Source: CAWCOU01 sp963797335 (lineage in GTDB: Bacteria > Pseudomonadota > Gammaproteobacteria > JAURND01). Taken from it: a DNA stretch of 64,000 nt. Numbering within the stretch: position 1 is the first letter of the stretch; the number at the start of each line of letters is the position of its first letter. The stretch spans positions 62,001 to 126,000 of the forward strand of contig CAWCOU010000007.1 in assembly GCA_963797335.1 (NCBI GenBank), written 5' to 3'. Both the position numbers and the translations under genes were made by a program. Below are positions 1 through 11,800 of this stretch, in pieces. The notes beneath the pieces are model-generated. The model ran no database searches. It saw only the letters and a program-made list of their open reading frames with translations, and had not been told where the DNA came from.

Positions 1-2703
1 TTCGACGATAAAACATTGCCGCACCCAGCTTGGTTAGATAGTGCTCAGATCACCGAAACAGGTCATTTAACCAGTACGGGTAATGTGCCCGTCGATGCCG
101 GCACGGCTTGCAGCGCAGGTGGCCCGTATGATGTTTGCTTTAGCGTGGCGATTTTAGCGACCAGTAAGGCTTCAGGTAAGTCTCAATCCTACACGTTTAA
201 AGATATTGCCATTCTTCAAGCACTACCCATCTGGTCGGCTACCCCGCCCGTTGCCTATGATAAATGGACTATAGCCTATGATGATACCGACAAAGGCATC
301 GAACTAGATCAATTTATAACCAGTGGTGAAAATAATTTGACTTTCAGCTTGGCACAACCTCAGGCCAACTGGAGTATCGTGCCGGATGGCGGTAAGCATT
401 ACTTGCGCCGAACCACCAGCGCAGGCCAATTACCGGATGACATCAACACGACGGTCTCGCTGCGAATTGTCGCCAGTAACAGTACTTCGACCCCAGCGAA
501 TCAGAATGCCAATGCTTACAAAGATGTAAAAATCACCGTGGGCCCGGATAGTAGTTTATTACCCCCAGTATGGGAGCAAGAAACACTGCCTAATGCCGAT
601 ATGGGCTACAACTATCCAAAAACAGGCAGCATCGATTTGGCGTCAATGGTATCAACACCTGAAGTGAGCGGCGATAAATTCACCTTCACCTTTGATGATA
701 CGGATAAGAATATAGGTGCTCACCCCGCCTGGCTGATCATCCAAAATGGTCAATTAATCAATGATCCAGCTGCGAATAATAACGAAGTGCCAAAAACCGC
801 TACCAGTCCGTTTGCTGTGAGAATCGTGGCTACCAGCGTGGCTTCGGGAGTCAGTACGGCTTATACCTTCAGTAATATTCAGGTGAATCAGATCCCTCCG
901 GTTTGGCAAGATGTGCAATCGTCACAAATACGATTTGATGATACCACCAGCAGTATTCCGCCCTCCGGCACGACCTTAAAAAATTGGATACAATCGGGCA
1001 CGGATAAAAATGTGGTATTCAGCTTCAACACCTCAGGGCAAAGCACGTGCTCACTCAACAATTTTATCGGCGCTAACTGGGTTATCCCTACGAGTAGCCC
1101 TGCCAATATTTTCCGCAGCGCCGCAGGGCAAACGAACCCAGCAGATGTGTGGGATGGTACGGATGACACTTTAGTCAGTATCCCGGTGCTGGCCAGTAAC
1201 GATACCTCAGTAACACCGGTGGAAGCCTGCTTATCTGTAAAAGTGTCGCCGGATACCAGCATGCCAGCGCCAGCTTGGCTAAATGGTAGTTTCCCAGCCA
1301 TTTATGGGGGAGAACCCGGGCTTTACCAATACCAGGTTGACCTGAGTCAATATATTAATGACGGCAGTAATAAGGAGTTTACCTGTAAAATTGGCGAGAA
1401 TAGCGCCAACTGGTTAATGCTCAATACACAAAATATGGGTCAACTCATTAATGATCCTGCGGTGAATGGCGGTGGTGTTCCTCCCACGGATGATAAGCCG
1501 CAGATCACTCTCAATTGCCAAAGCAAAGCTTCTGCGCAATGGACGGGCGCTAAAACATTTACTCTAGATGTAGCCCCTGTGTTAAAACAGGCAGGTGATG
1601 CATCGATACCTTCTCAAATTAAGTTTGATGACATCGATACCGGTATCAATGCCTACGATTTCTTAATATCGGGTCGTAAGGGTGTTGTGCTTAGCATTAA
1701 GGGGGCAGATTCTAGTTATATAGCCAATAATTGGACGGTAGCTAATAGTCAGTACCTGCGAAGAAAGCCAGTGAACACCAATCAGATCGATGCTAGTGAT
1801 TTAACTGGTAGTATCCAAGGCAAGGTAAAAATCAATGTCGAGGTCAGCAATTCGACGTCAACTATTAAAGCTGCTCGCGATGGTATGGTTATTTCATTGT
1901 TGCCGGACCCTAATTTGAGTTATAGATTTTCGGGTTCTATTACCTCTCCATTAGCGGTAGTAGAACCTATTGGCAACACGCAAGGACTATTGCAAACCGG
2001 CGTGACGGTAGATTCCTCGAATACGCACGGTTTTTATATGCAGAATGCAGACACTCCCTATCAAATTATCAACGATACCAATTTTGCTTATTCTGATCCG
2101 GGTAATCAACCGAACTATATTTATTACAATACACCACCTAAGATTGGTATAGGGTTTCCTGGCATATCGGTCTGGGGGCAGACAACGTTCTGGAGTGTCA
2201 ATGTGAAGACCACCGCAAACGGGGGCGGCCCTTCTGGTCATGGGGTAGCCACTTCTATGCCCGAGCTTGGCTTTGCAGATTTAATATTAGTACCCCCGAT
2301 CACCCCAAGCACCAGCGGCATTATGGTATACGGCCATAGTTATTGGTCAACCGGTGTGACAAAATGGTATTATGGTTATTTACAGATGCAGTTGAGTCCG
2401 AACACGATCTATTATGTGAAACAAGTGAAGCCTTCCTCGAAAGGCAATAATGCCAACTGGGCGCAAATATGCTTGGGCCGAGAGACACAACCGCCATCCT
2501 CGACGACATGCTCTAACGGGAAATCATCGATTAATTTGAATAATCAAGCGCAATTTACAACGGATCCAACCGGTGTAGTCACCTTTGTGCTTAGCGCGGT
2601 TTATAATACGACAGGTTCAGGGGAGTATCCGTTTTTCATCCCAGATGGAAGCAACCCAGGGGGTAGCGCTGGAAATATTAGATTAAGACTATACACCCCC
2701 TGA
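1..2703 (+). CDS. Modular repeat surface/secreted protein, 5'-truncated by the window
   Basis: The frame is open at base 1, so the N-terminus lies outside the window and about 900 C-terminal residues are visible. Two module types alternate, each about 100 residues. One has an FDDTD-like start, a central NW motif, an LRR stretch and a VSNSTST-like end (about residues 90-185, 300-410 and 530-630). The other starts with P-x-W, has an NWL core and carries the motif GQLINDPA. The acidic FDDTD/FDDIDTG starts resemble calcium-binding edges of Ig or cadherin-like folds. The last 250 residues are a different, Gly/Tyr/Asn-rich domain with few charges. No membrane anchor or sortase signal is visible at the C-terminus. 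I infer an extracellular or outer-surface adhesin-like protein. Export route and ligand are unknown. Confidence 0.75.
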   Translation, partial: FDDKTLPHPAWLDSAQITETGHLTSTGNVPVDAGTACSAGGPYDVCFSVAILATSKASGKSQSYTFKDIAILQALPIWSATPPVAYDKWTIAYDDTDKGIELDQFITSGENNLTFSLAQPQANWSIVPDGGKHYLRRTTSAGQLPDDINTTVSLRIVASNSTSTPANQNANAYKDVKITVGPDSSLLPPVWEQETLPNADMGYNYPKTGSIDLASMVSTPEVSGDKFTFTFDDTDKNIGAHPAWLIIQNGQLINDPAANNNEVPKTATSPFAVRIVATSVASGVSTAYTFSNIQVNQIPPVWQDVQSSQIRFDDTTSSIPPSGTTLKNWIQSGTDKNVVFSFNTSGQSTCSLNNFIGANWVIPTSSPANIFRSAAGQTNPADVWDGTDDTLVSIPVLASNDTSVTPVEACLSVKVSPDTSMPAPAWLNGSFPAIYGGEPGLYQYQVDLSQYINDGSNKEFTCKIGENSANWLMLNTQNMGQLINDPAVNGGGVPPTDDKPQITLNCQSKASAQWTGAKTFTLDVAPVLKQAGDASIPSQIKFDDIDTGINAYDFLISGRKGVVLSIKGADSSYIANNWTVANSQYLRRKPVNTNQIDASDLTGSIQGKVKINVEVSNSTSTIKAARDGMVISLLPDPNLSYRFSGSITSPLAVVEPIGNTQGLLQTGVTVDSSNTHGFYMQNADTPYQIINDTNFAYSDPGNQPNYIYYNTPPKIGIGFPGISVWGQTTFWSVNVKTTANGGGPSGHGVATSMPELGFADLILVPPITPSTSGIMVYGHSYWSTGVTKWYYGYLQMQLSPNTIYYVKQVKPSSKGNNANWAQICLGRETQPPSSTTCSNGKSSINLNNQAQFTTDPTGVVTFVLSAVYNTTGSGEYPFFIPDGSNPGGSAGNIRLRLYTP

Positions 2704-2725
2704 GGGCACGGATGGATCATCGCAC

Positions 2726-2747
2726 GTCCCGGAATCCATGCCGGGAC
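2726..2747. repeat. Short GC-rich hairpin downstream of the repeat protein
   Basis: A perfect 7-bp stem (GTCCCGG / CCGGGAC) with an 8-nt loop lies 23 bases after the stop codon. No T-tract follows, so it is either a weak terminator or a small extragenic palindrome. The sequence between the stop codon and the next start (2704-2805) holds nothing else. Confidence 0.5.
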
Positions 2748-2805
2748 GACGGGTCTGTAAACGGTATGAGCAGTTCCTACTTCACATAATAATCAAGAGT
2801 TTGTC

Positions 2806-5800
2806 ATGACAGAAAAAAAACAGGAAGCCGATGCTTCTTCAGATTCCCTTCTCCTTACCGTAGAAAATTCATCAGCAAACCGGAAAGAAATCCCCTCGTC
2901 TGATAGTGGCTCATTATTGAGCGTTAGTTTAGATTCTAAACACCCATCGCCCGCCAAAACGCCTACTGTGGCAGAATTGAAAGAAAAACTAAAAGCTTTA
3001 GAGAAAGAAAACTTACTTCTAGACATCGCATTTCTTAAATTCACTTATACCGCTCTGGACATTATTAAGCATTACTATCAATCCCTTCAAGACCCTCGAA
3101 TTTCTGAAAAATTCTCGGAGAAAAATAGAAAAATTTTTTTGACTATTGCTTTGGGAAAAAAGGGCGAAGCTGATAATAAAAGTTTATTGGCCTGGATGCA
3201 GTATTTACATCAAAGAGCTGATAAGGCATTCAAAAAAGGTTTTTTAGCGAGTGTACCAAAAGATGAAGTGCTCATTTGGGTAGAAAAAATGAAGAAAATA
3301 TCAGATGCCAGGGATGATCCAAGGGCAACTGCGTCGAGTTTTCCTTCACCCCGAAGCAGATTAATTGAAATATGGACTAGCCTGCAATATGTAAAGGATC
3401 ATTTTCAATTATACCAAGACCAATATTTGACAGTCGATGAGAAATGGCGAGAGCTAAGCTCCATCTGGTTATCTATGGCTTTAAAGGAAGAGGAAAGTCC
3501 AAGCGAACCAACAACGGGTATGGCAGATAAGGTGTTATTTTGGCAAGCAATTATTGAAAATATAACGCAATCTATATTCAAACAAACAGGAATTAACTTT
3601 GGTGACACATTGCTACAGCAACGAATTGCTATTGCTACCAGATTCAATGAATTTATTATAGATATAAAAAAGTTAATTGAGGAATTTCCTAAGATCGATG
3701 AGTTAGAAAAAATACCAGATCAGAAAAGAAGAACGATCTTCTTGAAAAAAGCAAAAGACTTTCGAGATGTGAGAAATGGGTATTTTCAATCACTTCCTGT
3801 AACTGTGGCTAATTTTCTAAAGCATGAACAAATTAAAGCCGCGAAAGATCTTAATGAGGATGGGGAGTTCACGAGTTTATTAAAAGATGTCAAGTCAAAT
3901 GTAAATACTTTAGAGAAAAAAGACAAAGACTTAAAATCTGTAAAGCAACGTAAAGAATCTAGTTCTACATCTTTTCGGCCAAGCTCTGACGAAGAAACAC
4001 AAAAGTATGAGGAATTATCGATAGCATTAGAAGATGCAAAAAAAGCACTAGTCCTCTATCGAAATACAAAAAACACGGAAGCATGCCGTGATATTTGTAA
4101 AACGATTAGTATAGATCATGCATCGTTAGTTGAAGAAGATAAAAGCTTAGCGAGTCCTGTGGTGGATTTTTCTGCTCCGATTAAAAGGGCGGGTGATATA
4201 GTCAAACTGAAAGAAAAAGTCATAACAGAAAAACAAAAAATAAAAGAAGAGCGGGTGAAGATTCAAACCGCTCAAGAAAAATTAGATCGACCTGGAAATT
4301 CGGAACAGATTTCCAGGGGATTGCGGCAAGAAAAATTAACGGGAAAATTCAAAATTTTAGAATCTAGAGCAGAAATAAACGTATTGCAGAATAGTAGAAA
4401 AGAGCTGGAAGCAGATGCCAAATATTATGGAATAGACGAGGAAAAGCGAAAATTAGAGTTAAGCCGCTTTAAGGGAATAACCGAAAGATCTCAATTAAGC
4501 TTAGAAGACATTCGAGGGATGAGGGATTCCAAATTAGATTCTATCAATAATGACATAGAAAACACCTTAATTAAAGAAAGAGAATTCTCGCTCAAAATCC
4601 AGAAGAAGAAGAAATTATTGGAGCGAAAAAACCGAGGATGGCTAGTTTCCAGTGAGAAACCCGAAAAAGACTTGATAACGGAACTCCGCGAAACGTTAAG
4701 TGCATCCCTGGCAGCACAAAAAAATTTATGGGCAACAACAGAGTATCGAATTAGGGCTCAGTATGCATTTGAGACAGAGAAATTGAAGGAAAAATCAAAT
4801 CGTCTTGAGTATCAATCGACAAAAATGAAAAATTCCTTAGTAGCTGAAGAAAGGGCGATAAAAGCTTGTCAAAATTTAGATGAAGAAATAAACCAACTGG
4901 AAGCTATTCTTGCTCAAGCTCATGTTTTTGACGAAGTCAGATTTAAACAGGCAATGCAGGAGTGGAAGCGAGGTAAACTGACGCTGCCGGAATTGGAGCT
5001 GGATTTAACTTGCCAAACCATAGCCGTCTTATATGCGATATTACAAAAACAGCAACAGATTGCCAATCTAGTTAAAAAATCCAAGTTAGATGAGAGCCAG
5101 CAAGCTCAATTTGTTGAGTTATGCCTGCAAGTGCGAAGAACGGAAAATGCCATTAATTATTTATTTGACTATACCTTTGGCCTTTATTATAAAGGTTCAA
5201 TAAGCGATCCACACACTAATCGAAAAATATATCGGGGTGAGATAACTAAAGCCATTGGTTCGATTTATAAGAACCAACTCCTTCAACGTCAAATGACCAA
5301 CGCACCATCACTGACACCAAATCAAAAAAGATCATTGCAAACATATTTGACTGAGATCCAGAAGCTAGGTGGAGAACTTGAGGACCTATTGCCAGAGTAT
5401 GCTCGATTATTCTCAAAATTAATAAAAGTCGTATCGGAGTCAAAAGAAAAACTGCAAAAGGTAAGTGAAGTAGTTAATCCATCAAATTTTGAAAATGGTC
5501 TGCCTTCATTTGTTACAGATAAAAAATTACCCGGGATACATCAGCTTGCTTGTTTTCTTGGCGATTTAGCTCAGCAGTTGCAACAAAAAACGCAATCAAT
5601 AGAGCTAAAAGAAAAGAAAAAATCAGCAGATACTCCCGAGTTTGCGTTAAGTGAAATTTTGGCCCAATTTTTAAAAACTATTGATGAATTGGCCAGTATA
5701 GAAGAAAAGAATAAGGCCGTCATGCAGAAGGCGATAAGGAAGGTGATTCCAAGTTCATTACCAACTGATGATGAAAAATTAGTAATAACCGCCCGGGAAG

Positions 5801-8800
5801 AAACAAAAGAATCCATTGTCGCGACACCCCTGTCAGAACCTGTCCTGGTGAAATTGCCAATAGCTCAGGAAATCCCTCCTGGCAAAGTTTATCATGGCCC
5901 GTTAGATGCGAACCAATCGCAAGAATTGGTTAAACGTATTTGGCAAGTTGAAGAAACAGAAGAATTTTCCGCGCGTAATAATCAGCTTTCGTGGCAGAAG
6001 TATTTTAAAGACTTTGCCTATTCTCTCGATAAAATTTTTACCCAAGCAGCAGAAGCGCCTATTGGGAATTTAAGCCAAGCACTGGATCAGTTTCTGAAGG
6101 AGACGCGAGACCAGTTGTATGACACTGAATCCATTCGTCTTAATGTGCCCACAGTAGGTGAGGTGCGTTACTTCCCCGATAAAGACTGTAATCTTATTTT
6201 AGATCCTTATAAATTATTTGGATGCGGTATCTCTGCTGCCCGAGGATTGTTGTTGCTCATTGACTATTCGGAAAAATATATATCCCAAATAAAAAGAAAG
6301 GCTGCCTTGACTGAATTAAATACCGTGCTGTTGCGATTTCACCAAGAAATACTGGCCAGTAAAAATAATAATGATAAAGCCGGCACCGCCTTACTTAATT
6401 TTCATGGCGACCTGGTGGTGATTGTCACTGAAAATGGGATTTGCAGTAAAAAACAGGCCAAAAAGGCATTGTTAGCAGCGCGAGATTTTAACCATGTGAT
6501 GAGCTATCATGAACGAGGATTTTGTCGTTCTATCCGTCCTCCTCGAATGCTTTCGGAAGGATTGCCCCATTATTCACCCGAATCAAAAGAATCCAAACCG
6601 CACGCTCGCCAGGAGGGTGTAGAAAATGGCCTCATGTTGCGATTTTCAACGAGTGTGCAATTGGATTCCGATGATTGGTTAGATACGCAATCTGCTGTAG
6701 CACCAGAAAAAGATGAAAAAGGATCGGAAACTAAATTAAAGTTTTTCCGGAGCCAACAAGATAATCTTCAAATCACCAATCCTTGGCAGAATTACCAAAC
6801 GCGTCATTGGTATGCGCAAAACCTCAAAAAACTAGGCCCCTGGTATGGTCATCTTTTACAAGCTCATGAAAAACTATTGCGCACCCTGCCTGTTACACCT
6901 ATGGACGTTATTAGCCCTGCACCGCGTAGGGCATCGGATATCACGCTATTGGTGGTTGCACCTAATCAACAAATCATTCACCGGTCCTATAGTTTATTAG
7001 CTGCATTTCCCGAATCATTTGGCATTAAAAATGATAAAGAACGCTTCGAGGTGGCGAAATATGTTCATGCAGTTACCGTGTTGGGTAGGAAGGGTGGCAT
7101 GGCTAGCTATCTTCCCCAATTACTTTTTTCAGATTCGCCATTATCAACAGGAAGCACTAAACAACCCGAAGTGACTTTTCTGCACCAAACCTATGTCGGA
7201 TCTCACGAGGATGCTAGCAAAAGTAGCACCAAAACTAAAAATAAAAGAAAACTGAAGAAAACTTTACATCACTATCTAAAGTCACACCCTTTCTTTGTCT
7301 TACCAAATCGAGACATCATTCGCTGTTCTGCAAACGAACCAAAACCAGAAGGCGCAATACCCATCAAAATTAGATTAAAGAAAAGTAATAATCGAATTAA
7401 TATCTGGGGAAATGTTCCTTTTTCAGGAAAGACAGAAGAAGATCGGCAAGATACTTTAGCTATTTTATATGATATAGCCAATCGCTTAAAAAAACTGAAA
7501 TTAGCATTGCCGGAACACATCGCTCCGGCCTGGGAAAGGCTATTAGCATTTTTGGAACCCGAAACTCATTATACTAGCCACGATATGGTATTTCTTGCCG
7601 CTCCAACATGCCCCCCGAAATTTACTCCACCCAATAAAAATAGCGACCTAGCGGAAGATATCGATCAAGTTTGCGCTCATTTACTACAGGCAGAAGACAA
7701 AACGGGGTTATCTCCACGCCAACGCCGCGATTTAGGTTTGATTCTTCAGGCCGCAGCAGAAGTGAGGGCTATTCGCGCTGGTGTGGAATTACGCCGCCAC
7801 GAACATGGATATCAGCCGCGGCTAAATCTGCATGAAGAAATCATGCTGCATATTCTCATTAAATTAACCGATGGTTTTTCCACCCTGACTTGTATGAGTG
7901 CCTCTGATCGAGCGGATGGGGAGGTGCAATGTGGTGTGGAATGGCAATTCCTGTATGCCATGCTGACGTGTCGATTATTGGTGAGGGGTGACAAGCACAC
8001 ATTGAAACAAGCTCATCAAGAAGGTTATGTGCCCGCCTATCTTACCGGTGCTGCCCACGATGCCAATTGGTGGTCGAATATGTCACCTATTACCAAATCA
8101 GCTGAAATGCAAGGGCTGATCACCTATCGGGTGAAGAATAATAATATCCAGAAAATCGCCTTATACAGTGACTTAGAATTGAGGAATCAAGGGGTATTAT
8201 CGGCTTTTGACACCTTAGTGAACCAATACTGGTGTGAAAAACTTGGTTTTACTCGTAAATTTTCTTACGCTAAACGAAAAATGATTAAATATTCAAAACT
8301 GGAGGCAGATTCAAAAGTGCCTGAGTTTAAAGATTACTTTCTAGAGATGCAAAGCGATGAAAATGCACGGGGACGAGAAGGCTCCTTGGAATTATTGCCG
8401 CTTAAAGTTCGAAACTATTCTATTGCTTTGCAAGCTGCCCCACGTCAATCTGTTTCAAAATTTAATCTTGACTCCGGGGGGGCAAGTAAACCCACTGTTT
8501 CTACTGAGCCTGTCACAGTCCCTGTTTTTCGTCGATTAATATCTTTTATTGAGGCAATGGCGAATGGTAATGAAACAAATAGATCAAAGGCAGTCGCGCA
8601 GCGTGCATTAGCGGTTGCCACGGAGCTTAAACTGGCTTGCCAGCAAGAAAAACCTGAAGATTCTTGGGCCAATGAGCTCTTTATTCCTGCGATTGATAAA
8701 TTGGTATTGTTGTTAGAGAGCGCAGAACAATACCTAGTGACCATTGAACAAGCCAAAGAATTTGCTGGCCATGTGACACCGATATTAGAGGAAATTTTGC

Positions 8801-11800
8801 CAGCGTATCGAAAGGGCAATGAGCATCAACAATCATTAGTAGAGCGTATTGAACAACTACAACAAACGTTAGCAGATAAACAAATTCCAGAAGCGGAAAT
8901 AGTAGAGACAAGCAGCGAAGAACAAGAACAAAAAAGAATCGCTACAGCACCTGTTGGTCAGGATGATACATTTGTTTTTATGCGTGTGATGCAGCAAGCT
9001 TTGGTCAATAACTATAAAAACTTTGCTCGACTGGCCGATACGAATAGCACGGGCTTTATTGGTAGTCGCGTTGTGATGGAACGCAGTTGTTGGCAAGCGA
9101 TTGCAGTGGCTCAAAAGGAAGCCGAGACAGCGCTTGACAAGCTGAAGAAGAAAAAAAAGAAAAAGACCACTTTGGCTGATCCTGCTTGCTTTTCAGCATT
9201 AACAGCAATTACTGCTTTAGCTAAAACGCATTTAATCGAGGGCATGTTGGCGACCATGGCTGGGCAAACCGTCGATCAAACCTTCCAGCCATTGCTTAAT
9301 CTACTAGTGGGTCTTAATGGTTCATTAACCCTTTTTTATCAGACAATCCAAGCGAATTTTGCTCAAGCGCCGGCATCCAAAAAGCGCCAAAAACTGGTAG
9401 CAGATCTGCGAGAAATTACCGAACAGGGTCAGCAGATTCTCAGCCAATGGCTGGATGCTATGGCTTCATTGAATGAAGAAAATCGGTATGTTTATTTGTC
9501 CCAAATAGAGTCCCCCGTGCTAGCAGATGCAGTATTTCCATCCTCCTCTTCCCAAGATGAAATGGATGCTAAAGAAAGTAAAACCTGGTGGAAATCGGTA
9601 GATTTCAGATCGTGGTTTGCAAAATCTGCTTCTTCCGATATGTCAAAGCCTTTGTTGAGCGAAACCGTTGCATCACAAGATCAACCTAAACAATCCTATC
9701 AATCGGTCGATACCCCAAAAATTGAGTCGACTCCAGCAAAGGTTTCGCAATCGAGTGGGGTAAGGCAGTGGCTGACTCAAGTGAGCGGCTATGGGGTAAG
9801 CGCATATAGAAAACTGAGAAACTCACCATCAGAAAAGGGCAGTGAATCTGAAGAAATATACGAATTTCGCGAACGTGAAAATTCCGACGAAAAATATTCA
9901 ATTTCCAGTAGCGAGCCGGTTGTCTATGATGATGAGGATATTTTAAATTTAGAAAACGGTGTCCGAGAAGAAGATGATTTAGTGCCCGCATCCTATCCTT
10001 ACCGTATCGACTTGGAAGAGAGAAAAGGATCTGGTCTCCCTGTAGTGCTGCAAGAGCAAAAGGGTAATTGGCGAGAAGGAAAGTATGAGTCACCACTTCC
10101 ACAACCAGCATTACAGCCAATTCAAGATGAGAAAGAAGAGGCAAAACCAGAGCAGGTGGTGGCTGAACAGACAAAGCCATGGCCTAAATTTTTCGAATGG
10201 TCACGCGCTGATTGGATGCGAAGAATTAGGCGACCCTTGTCTGTTCTCACCAGTGTCAGTTCTGCGTTATTAATTGGTCTGGGAGCTATGCAGGAAAGCA
10301 TAGTCCATGAAGTTTTGAATTCCTCGCTGTTGGCCGCCAATGCGCCTACTCTTATTTATATAGGAGTGGCATTATTCTCGTTTAATATTTGTCAGAATTA
10401 TTTGAAATTCAAACGGCAAGACACTTGCCATGCTTTTTTAGATTTGTCGACTGCCCAGGCTAATCTATTAAAAATGCGCCATGATATTCCGCAAAACTTT
10501 AAAAAAGATCTGGCTCAGATTCAACAGATGGCCAACTCGCTATGGCATGCGCTTGATCCTAAAAATAAGCGATTTTATCGCGGCAATACTGATTTATGGG
10601 CCACTGTTTTGCATAGAGACCGTCAGGCCGATGGTGCGATGTTAGCCAAGATTTGTCGAAGGAAACATAACTTCACTTTATCTCAACAAGAAATAAATCA
10701 GTTACTAGACATCATTGCCGGCCTGGTAGTCAAAGACAAATATTTACAGCCACTTCCCAAACCGTATTTTGATCATTTTCCGAAACTAAAAAATACGCTT
10801 ATTTACGGTTCACTGACATTGTCTGTGGGCTTCATGTTAGGGGTGGCATTTTTCTCTGGAAATATTGTCGATTTAGCCATGCAATTCCTGAATGCGCCCA
10901 GGCATATTAGCCATGCGTTTTCGCTCTTAATGCATCATTCGTTAGCCTATGGTTTTATTTTAAGTGGCTCATGTGTCGCAGGTGGCCTTGCCGATTTTGC
11001 CAGGTCCTGGGCAGCTGAAAGGCCTAATCAACACACAGTGACTTCTTACCTGCGTTTTTCAGAAAGACCAGAGAATAACGGGGGCAGGGCCGCTACCGTG
11101 AATAATTTCCAACCCATCGTAGAACCTGGCTCGAATAAATTACTGGTATTAAATGCTTTGGATTTGCCACCTCAATGGCGGGGCATAAAACCCTGGTTAA
11201 AAGCTCAAGCCAAGGCCATTTTCTGGTTGCCCTTCACCTCATTATTGCCGCATATCAGCTCACGGGTATTGCATGTGGTTAATGCCAGCAGCGTGGGATT
11301 AATGATTGGATTAGTGGCAAGCCCGCCATTATTCGGTAGCTCATTATTGGTGAACTCTATTGTTGCTTTTATAGTGCCCCAACTTCTGGTGAAAGGGTGG
11401 CGAGGCGCAGAGAGTTTTAGCCAGCAAAGCCCAGTGCCTCGTTCAATCGAACACCCTCTGCTCAACCGGGCCAATCGAGATGCTAGTTTGCAGTTCCTGG
11501 AGCGAGATTTGCTAGGTGAAATAAAACAGGTGAGACCGCGCGCCTCTTCTTATGTGTTAATGATGCCTAGTATTTTTCCCAATGAAAATAAGCAACCAGA
11601 GCCAGCTCTGCGCGTGAGTTTCGAAGACCTCCAAGTGCCACCCCCTGATAGAAAAAAAGTAAAATTTTCGGAACATCAAGAAGAGATTGATTTAATCTCT
11701 CAAAAAATTCTGGGTGATAACAAGAAGTCATTACCTTATTCACAGTCATTTTCTGCGCCACATTCAAGAACAGAAGCGGTGAGGGTGCCAAGATCAAGCA

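Noticed and set aside
888..1301. 137-codon open frame antisense to the surface protein
   Set aside because: It is a shadow of the repeat modules, with no ribosome site and no family-like sequence.
9686..10180. 164-codon antisense frame inside the giant gene
   Set aside because: Lacks a start context and coding pattern; the sense frame is continuous and clearly coding.
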